A DNA stretch of 64,000 bases, from positions 1-64,000 of the forward strand of contig CANNAN010000018.1 in NCBI GenBank assembly GCA_947502635.1, given 5' to 3'. Positions 15,301 to 22,456 of the stretch are shown in pieces. How positions within the stretch are numbered: the stretch's first letter is position 1; every line of letters begins with the position of its first letter. The DNA comes from an uncultured Flavobacteriaceae bacterium. GTDB lineage: Bacteria > Bacteroidota > Bacteroidia > Flavobacteriales > Flavobacteriaceae. A program made the translations under genes and the position numbers. The notes under the pieces were generated by a model. It was given only the letters and a program-made list of their open reading frames with translations. It was not told the origin of the DNA and made no database searches.

Positions 15301-15689
15301 ATGTCATTCGTTTTTGTAAACCCATATAAGGTATATTCAATAATTAAAACAGTAATGATTCCTAAGGAATAGGCAACCAAGTCGGAAACTTGAAATGTGC
15401 TACCTAAAATAAGTTTCGCTAAGTGATTATTATTTAGGTTTAACATCTCTAATATGTTTATTAATTGTAATAACTCTATAATATAAGCGAATATTAAAAC
15501 AGGAATTGCCACGATAATAGGAGTTGTATTTATAAAGCTTTTAAAAAAGCAATAAAGTAGTATAACAACTAAATAATCGCCAAAGGTATGACGTATAAAA
15601 CCGTATTTTAAGTATGTGGCTATCAGGACTTCAATTATAAATATGGTTAATGCAATTATGGAATATGTTTTGTTGAATTTAAGTGTCAT
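15297..15689 (-). CDS. DUF2809 membrane protein
   Basis: A 130-residue protein with four hydrophobic helices and the DUF2809 (PF10990) pattern: KYGFIRHTFGDYLVVILLYC near 28-47, an IIELLQL segment near 70-76, and ILGSTFQVSDLVAYSLGI near 94-111. Function unknown. 4-base overlaps on both sides place it in the operon. Confidence 0.82.
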   Translation of the reverse strand: MTLKFNKTYSIIALTIFIIEVLIATYLKYGFIRHTFGDYLVVILLYCFFKSFINTTPIIVAIPVLIFAYIIELLQLINILEMLNLNNNHLAKLILGSTFQVSDLVAYSLGIITVLIIEYTLYGFTKTNDI

Positions 15690-16315
15690 TTTATGTCTAT
15701 TTTTTTACCTAAGAATTTAGGTTGTACATTAAAAAGAATATCGATTGATGCTTTTGCTCTTGCCATGTATTCCCTTAATTTGGTTTTCATACCATAGCGC
15801 CCCTTTATGTCTTTAGCATTATATCCAACAGCATTGATTTTAAAGTTTTTTGCTAGATAAATGGCACGTTCATTATGAAACTTTTGAGACACAATTGTTA
15901 TAGAATTTAATCCGAATATTTCTTTTGCTCTTACAACCGAGTCTAGTGTTCTAAATCCTGCATAGTCTAGGAATATTTTATTTTCAGGAATCCCTTTTTT
16001 TATTAAATCATTTTTAAAATCGGTAGGTTCATCATAGCTTTTTCTTCCGTTATCTCCACTAATTAAAATGAATTCTATTTTTCCTGATTTGTAAAGTTGA
16101 TAGACGGCTTCCAACCTATATTTGTAATATAGATTTATATTTCCGTTTGATGCAAATTTACTTGCCCCCAAAACAAGTCCGACTCTATTCTTTGGAATAA
16201 GAGATATGTCGTTATAAGTAAGATTTTTAGCTTGGTGTAATATCCAAACATTTATAATTATCATATAAATAAGTGACAAAGTTGCAAAGCCAGCGATTTT
16301 TTTTAAGTACTTCAT
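15686..16315 (-). CDS. SanA/ElyC-like DUF218 protein
   Basis: A 209-residue protein with an N-terminal transmembrane anchor (about 8-27) and a DUF218 domain: VGLVLGASKF, LYYKYRLEAVYQLYKSGKIE, ILISGDNGRKSYDEPTDF, then LDYAGFRTLDSVVRAKEIFG and VSQKFHNERAIYLA. These match the SanA/YdcF/ElyC family, whose E. coli members affect envelope integrity and vancomycin sensitivity. The domain likely sits outside the inner membrane. It is part of the XrtK operon, consistent with envelope work. Confidence 0.87.
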   Translation of the reverse strand: MKYLKKIAGFATLSLIYMIIINVWILHQAKNLTYNDISLIPKNRVGLVLGASKFASNGNINLYYKYRLEAVYQLYKSGKIEFILISGDNGRKSYDEPTDFKNDLIKKGIPENKIFLDYAGFRTLDSVVRAKEIFGLNSITIVSQKFHNERAIYLAKNFKINAVGYNAKDIKGRYGMKTKLREYMARAKASIDILFNVQPKFLGKKIDIK

Positions 16316-16328
16316 ATTAATTATTTAA

Positions 16329-16706
16329 TTATTGATTGCTTTTTGCGAACCAAACCCATGATTGCATTGTTGTGAAAAATACCGAAATGAAGAAGCTATT
16401 TGCAAATGAAAATTTAATGGCTCCATAAAGGCATAAACTAAAAATGGCTATGGTATAGAAAGGGTAATATTTATTAAAAACTACTTTATTCCTATTGTAC
16501 GATCTATCACTTGCCTCTTTACCTTGGAACCAAAAGAATGGTGCAATTGTTAATAATATAGTAAAAGTACAACAAAGTGAAATTGGAATTATTGATAGAA
16601 AAACCAATAGTAGCATATCAATCTGAAAACCTTTAGAGATGGTAAATAGCCAAAAGATACAAGTCGCTAAAATGGTTGATTTTATAATAACTGAAGGAAT
16701 ATTCAT
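16329..16706 (-). CDS. small membrane protein of the XrtK operon
   Basis: A 125-residue protein with three to four hydrophobic helices (about 8-25, 30-57, 85-101, 104-120) and a charged central loop (FQGKEASDRSYNRNKVV). No family recognised. It overlaps the DUF4153 gene stop by 4 bases and is 13 bases from the SanA-like gene, so it is co-transcribed with them. Confidence 0.7.
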   Translation of the reverse strand: MNIPSVIIKSTILATCIFWLFTISKGFQIDMLLLVFLSIIPISLCCTFTILLTIAPFFWFQGKEASDRSYNRNKVVFNKYYPFYTIAIFSLCLYGAIKFSFANSFFISVFFTTMQSWVWFAKSNQ

Positions 16707-18091
16707 TGATCTTTTTTTATTTTAAAATAGTCATACTTCATTTCTTGCCATTTTTCACTTTTTAATTCAATCAAATAGGCTTTATGCTTTTTTTCAATTA
16801 AAGATTTCTTTTCCTCTGTTAAGTCATTTCGATCTGCATAGTTTTTAAGAAGAAATGTGTTATTATCAGACAACTTTAATAAATAATTAAAATCCATAGA
16901 TTGCGCATAATTAAGGTTATAATAAGTAATGTAATTATCCCAGTTAATTGTGCTCGATACTATTAATATAGTAAAGGCAGTTAACGTATTTACTCTAAAT
17001 AAATACCAGAAGTTTTTTATTTGTTTTACTTTAATTGAAGTAGTGAATAAACCTATCATTGTAAGTAATAAGTAAATTAAAACACCTATTCGCTTATATG
17101 TAAAACCAAAATAATAGATGTATTGACAATCTTTTATTGCAATATTTATTATAAGCATTAGGTTAAGTATTATCCAGGCATACGTAACGGTTTTAAGATT
17201 TTTATTGTCTTTATAGAAGTTTAGATTTCCTCTGAAAAAATATAGTATAATAATTATTGCAATAATAATAGAGGCAATTAAAGTATTAATACCATTATGA
17301 ACTTGATTTGAAAAGGCAGAAGCTCTTAAATCGTTGGTAGAAATTAAATAGGTAATGTCTGTAATAATAAAAAAGATAATGAGTATGTTTAAAAGTGAAA
17401 TTAAAATAAAGCCTAATTGATTTTCTTTTTTGAGTTTTTCTTCTGCAATATTTCCTTTAATGTTTAAAGAATTACCTGTGTTTAAATCATAAGTGGTTGC
17501 TGGGGCAACCCGTACTGGTTTAGAAATATTACTTAATAAATAATAGCCAAGAACAGAAACTAATAACCATTGAATATTAATAAAGCTAAAATCAATTTTA
17601 GAAATTAATTCGCTAAACATTGGATTTCCATTTTTATATAGACCTATAAAAATTATAACTGTAATTAATGGAATACCTATTATTTTTATTAAATGTAGAT
17701 AGTCGGTTTTTTTCTTTGGTATTGCTTTTTCATCTTTTTCAATAGTATTTAAGTTTCGATGAAAGAATGCAGCTATTAATGTGTAAAATCCGTTTAACCA
17801 ATTTACATAAATAGATGAGCCTTGCTCAGATACATTACCTATCAATGTTAAAAAGGTAACGACGTATGTAATTATTGTTAAGTTGGATCTGTAAAAAAAT
17901 ATTGAGATAGCAGTTATTACAAAGACAATACTAAATATGATTGTACTTTTTTTCTTGAATAAATTTTTGTTATGGATTATAAGTATAATAATTGTTAGCA
18001 AACTAAATAAACTGAGATTTAGACCAATGTCTTGTTTGTAAAAAAGTATGCTGAACAAAAAAGCTCCTATTAATAAAGATATATTTTTCAT
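16703..18091 (-). CDS. DUF4153/DUF4173-type polytopic membrane protein
   Basis: A 462-residue protein with about twelve hydrophobic helices and a short hydrophilic C-terminus. Segments NWLNGFYTLIAAFFHRNL and DLRASAFSNQVHNGINTLI, and the late ITYYNLNYAQSMDFNYLLKLS fit the DUF4153/DUF4173 family of bacteroidete membrane proteins. Function unknown. It overlaps the next gene by 4 bases, and the preceding gene ends 1 base upstream. Confidence 0.75.
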   Translation of the reverse strand: MKNISLLIGAFLFSILFYKQDIGLNLSLFSLLTIIILIIHNKNLFKKKSTIIFSIVFVITAISIFFYRSNLTIITYVVTFLTLIGNVSEQGSSIYVNWLNGFYTLIAAFFHRNLNTIEKDEKAIPKKKTDYLHLIKIIGIPLITVIIFIGLYKNGNPMFSELISKIDFSFINIQWLLVSVLGYYLLSNISKPVRVAPATTYDLNTGNSLNIKGNIAEEKLKKENQLGFILISLLNILIIFFIITDITYLISTNDLRASAFSNQVHNGINTLIASIIIAIIIILYFFRGNLNFYKDNKNLKTVTYAWIILNLMLIINIAIKDCQYIYYFGFTYKRIGVLIYLLLTMIGLFTTSIKVKQIKNFWYLFRVNTLTAFTILIVSSTINWDNYITYYNLNYAQSMDFNYLLKLSDNNTFLLKNYADRNDLTEEKKSLIEKKHKAYLIELKSEKWQEMKYDYFKIKKDQ

Positions 18092-18092
18092 T

Positions 18093-18386
18093 TTATATTA
18101 AATTATGTATTACTATTTGGTAGTAGAGAAAAGCAATAGGAATATTTACAAGTATGACTCCTATTGATTTTATGATATCTATTTTGTTTTTATTTAAGAA
18201 TAGTACAGATAATAGAATAATTAAGATTATAGAGTTAACTATTATGGCTGCCCCAACATAGTAATAGCCTATTATTGTTACACCATTTAAGCCTTTATTT
18301 ATTATTTGTAATACAAATAAAATGGTTCCAATACTAAATGAGATCAGTGCAATTTTGTAGGATTTTTTAAATATGCTTATGTCCAT
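18093..18386 (-). CDS. small three-helix membrane protein
   Basis: A 97-residue protein with hydrophobic segments at about 9-27, 35-65 and 74-95 and few charges. No family recognised. It begins directly after the COQ4-like gene (zero-base spacing) and ends 1 base before the DUF4153-like gene, so it belongs to the same operon. Confidence 0.68.
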   Translation of the reverse strand: MDISIFKKSYKIALISFSIGTILFVLQIINKGLNGVTIIGYYYVGAAIIVNSIILIILLSVLFLNKNKIDIIKSIGVILVNIPIAFLYYQIVIHNLI

Positions 18387-18875
18387 TTAAATTTTTATTA
18401 ATGTGTTAATTTGTGATTTTGAGAATACAACTTGCCTTAAATCATGTATAGAAATCGTTAATAATTCTTTGTAATCAAAATGATGGAATGAATTGGCCTT
18501 TTTCCCAATACAGTATGATTGATAATAATATTTGTAATAATCTGGTAAAATAATTGTTCCTAGTATGATTGCTCCATAGAGATATGGGCTTCTTTTGCCA
18601 TTTCCAAAACATAAATATTGTAATGCAATTTCGTCTTCAACTTTAATTCCGTAGCCAGTTAAAGTATGGTATGCGTCATGTCTTTCAACTTTAGAAATCA
18701 ATTCGAAATTATTTTTATCTAGAAATAACCCAAGATGTTTTCCAAAAGAATCTTTGGGGTAGGCTAGCAATTGTCTTTTATTGATTCCCCAAGGTTCATG
18801 GCTTTTGAAAAGATTTGTATAAACCTCTTTAGATTTTTCAAACAACCATTCTATAAGTTTCTTTCTTACGCTCAT
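18387..18875 (-). CDS. COQ4-like protein
   Basis: A 162-residue protein of the Coq4 family. The zinc-binding motif HDxxHx11E is complete: H66, D67, H70 and E82 in RHDAYHTLTGYG and KVEDE. In eukaryotes Coq4 serves ubiquinone biosynthesis, but Flavobacteriaceae use menaquinone, so the function here is probably different. It is the first gene of the long operon ending with xrtK and the MSEP-CTERM protein. An ACTTTG-N5-CAAAGT site lies 8 bases before the start codon, overlapping the likely promoter. Confidence 0.78.
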   Translation of the reverse strand: MSVRKKLIEWLFEKSKEVYTNLFKSHEPWGINKRQLLAYPKDSFGKHLGLFLDKNNFELISKVERHDAYHTLTGYGIKVEDEIALQYLCFGNGKRSPYLYGAIILGTIILPDYYKYYYQSYCIGKKANSFHHFDYKELLTISIHDLRQVVFSKSQINTLIKI

Positions 18876-18882
18876 ATTAAAA

Positions 18883-18899
18883 GTACTTTGTATTTCAAA
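18883..18899. promoter_or_regulatory. palindromic operator upstream of the COQ4-XrtK operon
   Basis: ACTTTG TATTT CAAAGT: perfect 6-bp arms with a 5-base spacer, directly upstream of the start at 18875. The same arms and spacing occur at 19894-19910, upstream of the divergently placed membrane protein gene's start at 19885. A winged-helix regulator gene lies between the two sites. Confidence 0.65.
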
Positions 18900-18919
18900 G
18901 TGTATAATTAAAAAAATAT

Positions 18920-19213
18920 TTATTGTTTATTGATTAATTTTTCGAGAGCATTAATGTGTTTTTTAAATTCGGCTTGCCCTAGTTTAGTGGTACTGTATCG
19001 AGTGTTTGGTTTCCTACCAATAAATTGCTTTTCAACGTTTATATACTCCGCTTTTTCAAGCGCTTTTGTATGGCTTGCTAAGTTACCATCAGTAGCTCCC
19101 AATAATTCTTTCAACATATTAAAATCGGCATATTCATTCACCATTAAAATAGACATAATGCCTAACCTAATTCTATGATCAAATACTTTATTTATGTTAG
19201 TTATGATACTCAT
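18920..19213 (-). CDS. winged-helix transcriptional regulator
   Basis: A 97-residue DNA-binding protein with a single winged-helix domain (HTH_34 / MarR-PadR-like): FDHRIRLGIMSILMVNEYA, recognition region GATDGNLASHTKALEKAEY and a wing IGRKPNTRYSTTKLGQAEF. Such small regulators in Bacteroidota often sit next to a membrane protein they control. Sites ACTTTG-N5-CAAAGT flank this gene on both sides (18883-18899 and 19894-19910), and a half site CAAAGT lies just upstream of it near 19248. It is the obvious candidate ligand-responsive repressor. Confidence 0.85.
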   Translation of the reverse strand: MSIITNINKVFDHRIRLGIMSILMVNEYADFNMLKELLGATDGNLASHTKALEKAEYINVEKQFIGRKPNTRYSTTKLGQAEFKKHINALEKLINKQ

Positions 19214-19273
19214 ATAATTTCCTAAAAAGTAGGAATGTTTTTAAATTTCAAAGTTACTGAAAACTGCGACTAT

Positions 19274-19885
19274 TTACTTTTTAATATCATACTTAAAATG
19301 CATCCATGTACCATAAATAATGTGCATAACTCCAAAGCCTAAAACCCAAAGCCAAAAACCATATCCTGGAAACAAAGCACAAATCAGACCCAAAATTATT
19401 TGTATAAAACCTAAATATCGAATATCACCAATACTATATTTAGAAGCATTTACTAAAGCAAGTCCATAAAATAAAAGCATTAATGCACCAGTTTGCCCAT
19501 ATTTTTGTTGACCGAGTATAATTAATATGTAAATACCACCAGCAACTAATGGAATTAAAAAGTTAATGACTAAGCGTCGCGATGAGTTGTCCCACATATT
19601 AGCGCCATTTTTTTTTGCCTTTCTTGTTGTTAAAATAATCCCAGTAACCACACTTAAAAATGCAATTAAGAACAAGTCTAACACCACCAATTTAAATATT
19701 TGACCATCTAATATTAATGTCCCGTTACTATACTCAATAACTAACCAATAAGCTACAGCAGACCCTATAAGAGCATAAATACCAGCTAATATCCCAGATA
19801 AACCACTAAGTGAAATAAAACGTGAAGATTTATTCATTAAATCTTTTATCTCGCTTATGTCTTTTAAATAATCTCTTGATTCCAT
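19274..19885 (-). CDS. membrane protein next to winged-helix regulator
   Basis: A 203-residue protein from the ATG at 19883-19885 (MESRDYLKDISEIKDLMNKS); an extension to 19927 crosses the palindromic operator and is rejected. A short cytoplasmic N-terminal helix precedes five or six hydrophobic segments. Motif SSRFISLSGLSGILAGIYAL is conserved in a bacteroidete family that is regularly encoded beside small winged-helix regulators. Function unknown. The operator ACTTTG-N5-CAAAGT starts 9 bases before the start codon, so this gene is probably co-regulated with the COQ4-XrtK operon. Confidence 0.72.
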   Translation of the reverse strand: MESRDYLKDISEIKDLMNKSSRFISLSGLSGILAGIYALIGSAVAYWLVIEYSNGTLILDGQIFKLVVLDLFLIAFLSVVTGIILTTRKAKKNGANMWDNSSRRLVINFLIPLVAGGIYILIILGQQKYGQTGALMLLFYGLALVNASKYSIGDIRYLGFIQIILGLICALFPGYGFWLWVLGFGVMHIIYGTWMHFKYDIKK

Positions 19886-19893
19886 GTAAAAGT

Positions 19894-19910
19894 ACTTTGA
19901 AATACAAAGT
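19894..19910. promoter_or_regulatory. palindromic operator upstream of the membrane protein gene
   Basis: ACTTTG AAATA CAAAGT, same arms and spacer length as the site at 18883-18899. It is placed 9 bases before the start codon at 19885, overlapping the expected promoter region. Confidence 0.65.
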
Positions 19911-19985
19911 AAATGAATTTTTTTCAATTGACCATCATAAATTTTTGTTAAGTTTGAGATTTCTAATCTAAAACAGTTTTAAATA

Positions 19986-20363
19986 TTGAAACCTGTAGAC
20001 GACTATTTTTTTAATCAAAAAGAACCTTACCAATCCATCATGCTTTATGTTAGAAGTGTGATATTAAATACTCTTCCAGATGTAGAAGAGCGATATAGTT
20101 ATAGAATTCCGTTTTATAATATTGGAAAAAAACCGATGGTTTATTTAAATATTTTAAAGGGTAAAGATTATGTAGATGTTGCTTTTGTACAAGGTATTCT
20201 ATTAGAAAAACAATTTCCTATTTTAAAGAATGATAATAAACGTAAACAAGTACGATCTATTCAGTTAAAATCTATTGAAGATTTAGACCATGAGAATTTT
20301 GTTGAATTATTAAATGAGGCTTCAAACTTATTAAGTAATAGTAAAAAGGCGTGGTTTATTTAA
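19986..20363 (+). CDS. DUF1801 domain protein
   Basis: A 125-residue protein of the DUF1801 / YdhG-like fold (PF08818): KPVDDYFFNQKEPYQSIMLYVRSVI, then ERYSYRIPFYNIGKKPMVYLN and KGKDYVDVAFVQG. Written here in parts; the helical N-terminus and the FYN-type core match the family. The start is a TTG at 19986; the next ATG is 18 codons in and would cut the conserved N-terminus. Cytosolic, function unknown. It stands alone between divergent and convergent neighbours. Confidence 0.8.
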   Translation: MKPVDDYFFNQKEPYQSIMLYVRSVILNTLPDVEERYSYRIPFYNIGKKPMVYLNILKGKDYVDVAFVQGILLEKQFPILKNDNKRKQVRSIQLKSIEDLDHENFVELLNEASNLLSNSKKAWFI

Positions 20364-20373
20364 TGGTTAACTT

Positions 20374-21246
20374 TTAAATTCTAAAAATACCTCCAAAAGA
20401 AATAACACGTTGCAGATATAAGAAATGTTGAGACGCACTTTCCGCTGTATTGCTAGTCGTTCTTATATTAGGCATGTTTATATAGCCTCCTCTTAAGTCT
20501 AATTGCATAAAAAAGTGTTTAAAAAACGTGAAGTTCAGACCCGCATTAAGCGATATACCGTAACCAGCTAAGTGAAACTCGTCGTACCTGTCTTTTTGAA
20601 GTAGGGTTGTATTTGTTTTTGGGTATAAAATTCCCGCTCCTAAACCTTCAGTAATGTTTAGTTGAAATTTATCGGTATTTTGAATATTAAATATGGAAGA
20701 AATATCATCAAATCTCGAAAACTCAAGATATACAAAGTTTAAACCATTTGTGTGTTCAAACACTAAGAAATCTTCAGATACAAAAAATTCTTCATTATTA
20801 TAGTTTCCATTATACTGACTGCCTAATTCATTATTTGGCAAATTAATATAACCATCAATAACTTTATTCCTATTGTCCTCCATCACATATTTCATATGGT
20901 CTACTCCAAGAGAAATAACATATTTGTCCGAAATGAAATAACCTATTTTAAAATTGGTTTGCGGAATAGTAATTTTTGTTGGGTTAATATAATCTATATG
21001 CCACCCCTTGGGTTTGTCTTTGGCAGAGACATCCCTTATGGTGAAATCATAATCGATACCTTTAAACCTAATATCAGATTTTGAAAAAGATTCTCTATTA
21101 CCTCCCCAGCTAATAAAAAATTTACCTTTATTAGATGCTGTATATTTTAGTGTATTGTTTATATCGTTTTTTTGAGCATAACCATGCTGTGATAAAGGAG
21201 CACTTATAATAAAAATTATTATAAGCTTAATTGATTTAATATTCAT
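20374..21246 (-). CDS. outer-membrane beta-barrel protein
   Basis: A 290-residue protein with a signal peptide (MNIKSIKLIIIFIISAPLSQ, then HGYAQ) and alternating amphipathic strands (GKFFISWGGNRESFS, FKIGYFISDKYVISLGVDHM, FFMQLDLRGGYINM, ISFGGIFRI) ending in an aromatic/isoleucine C-terminal strand typical of outer-membrane barrels. The exact family and ligand are not evident. It converges on the DUF1801 gene 10 bases away. Confidence 0.7.
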   Translation of the reverse strand: MNIKSIKLIIIFIISAPLSQHGYAQKNDINNTLKYTASNKGKFFISWGGNRESFSKSDIRFKGIDYDFTIRDVSAKDKPKGWHIDYINPTKITIPQTNFKIGYFISDKYVISLGVDHMKYVMEDNRNKVIDGYINLPNNELGSQYNGNYNNEEFFVSEDFLVFEHTNGLNFVYLEFSRFDDISSIFNIQNTDKFQLNITEGLGAGILYPKTNTTLLQKDRYDEFHLAGYGISLNAGLNFTFFKHFFMQLDLRGGYINMPNIRTTSNTAESASQHFLYLQRVISFGGIFRI

Positions 21247-21340
21247 TAATGCTTTTTTGATTGATTGAAAAGAACCTTTTGACGGAATAAAAATCTATTC
21301 CTTAAAAAGTGCATTGATTTTTTTGATTGATTGTGAAAAA

Positions 21341-22159
21341 CTAGAGCGATTGAACAGTTTTTCTAATAGTAACTAAATTGGTAAGTAATTTTTCTAAATT
21401 ATCAAGATGTAACATATTAGCACCATCACTTTTTGCATTTGCAGGATCGAAATGCGTTTCAATAAACAAGCCATCTACATTGTTAACTATTCCAGCTCTG
21501 GCAATAGTTTCAATCATATCTGGCCTACCGCCTGTTACACCAGCACTTTGGTTAGGTTGTTGTAAGGAATGTGTGACATCTAAAACGGTTGGTGCATATT
21601 GACGCATGGTAGGAATACCACGAAAATCTACGATCATATCTTGATAGCCAAACATGGTACCCCTATCTGTTATCCATGCTTTATCACTACCAGCATCTTT
21701 AACTTTTTGTACGGCATGTTTCATAGCTTCTGGGCTCATAAATTGTCCTTTTTTTAAGTTCACGACTTTGCCTGTTTTTGCAGCGGCAACAACTAAATCT
21801 GTTTGGCGTACTAGAAATGCAGGAATTTGTAAAACATCAACATATTGCGCAGCTAATGTAGCATCTGATATTTCATGAATATCTGTGACTGTCGGGACAT
21901 TAAAAGTATCTGAAACTTTCTTTAAAATTTTTAATGCTTTTTCATCTCCAATACCTGTAAAACTATCAATTCTGCTACGATTAGCTTTTTTAAAACTGCC
22001 CTTAAAAATATAAGGGATTTCTAGTTTATTAGTAATGGTAACTACTTTTTCAGCAATGCGAAGTGCCATATCTTCACCCTCGATGGCACATGGACCACAA
22101 AGCAAGAAAAAATTGTTTGAATTGACATGTTTTATTTTTGGAATATCTTGAAGCGTCAT
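21341..22159 (-). CDS. kdsA: 3-deoxy-8-phosphooctulonate synthase
   Basis: A 272-residue enzyme joining phosphoenolpyruvate and arabinose 5-phosphate to give KDO 8-phosphate, an early step of lipopolysaccharide core synthesis in the cytosol. The family signatures are clear: FFLLCGPCAIEGED, YIFKGSFKKANRSR, QIPAFLVRQTDLVVAAA, GQFMSPEAM, DRGTMFGY and DVTHSLQQPN. It shows full normal length. A TATATTTG -7 element lies upstream on the minus strand. Confidence 0.97.
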   Translation of the reverse strand: MTLQDIPKIKHVNSNNFFLLCGPCAIEGEDMALRIAEKVVTITNKLEIPYIFKGSFKKANRSRIDSFTGIGDEKALKILKKVSDTFNVPTVTDIHEISDATLAAQYVDVLQIPAFLVRQTDLVVAAAKTGKVVNLKKGQFMSPEAMKHAVQKVKDAGSDKAWITDRGTMFGYQDMIVDFRGIPTMRQYAPTVLDVTHSLQQPNQSAGVTGGRPDMIETIARAGIVNNVDGLFIETHFDPANAKSDGANMLHLDNLEKLLTNLVTIRKTVQSL

Positions 22160-22187
22160 AAGCTTTTGTTTCGAAAAAATTATGATG

Positions 22188-22195
22188 CAAATATA
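22188..22195 (-). promoter_or_regulatory. -7 promoter element for kdsA
   Basis: Minus-strand TATATTTG matches the bacteroidete TAnnTTTG consensus, 29 bases upstream of the kdsA start codon. The -33 element is not obvious. Confidence 0.55.
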
Positions 22196-22302
22196 CTATT
22201 AATGCTGAATTAATATAAGCTTCTTTTAAATTGAAATAAAAAGATTTTAAGTGTTTGTGTTAGAGATAGAAACTCTGCATCCTTGTTTCGGATAAATATA
22301 TT

Positions 22303-22336
22303 CTTTTTGGTTTTTAATGCGCTAAAAACCAAAAAG
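22303..22336. repeat. perfect 14-bp hairpin in the kdsA-typA divergent gap
   Basis: CTTTTTGGTTTTTA (22303-22316) and TAAAAACCAAAAAG (22323-22336) pair perfectly around a 6-base loop. Because kdsA and typA diverge here, it cannot terminate either gene. It may be a decayed element or belong to an unrecognised short transcript. No reading frame is apparent in the 297-base gap. Confidence 0.5.
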
Positions 22337-22425
22337 ATATGATATGTACTACACGCTTTTTTGTTTTTATAAAAAAAGGAGTACTCAAATAAATATTATT
22401 GTATATTTTATCCATTAAATATAGT

Positions 22426-22433
22426 TACCTTTG
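22426..22433 (+). promoter_or_regulatory. -7 promoter element for typA
   Basis: TACCTTTG matches the TAnnTTTG consensus 24 bases before the typA ATG; a TTG at 22399-22401 is a possible, slightly distant -33 element. Confidence 0.6.
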
Positions 22434-22456
22434 CACGCTTAAAATAAGGCACAATT

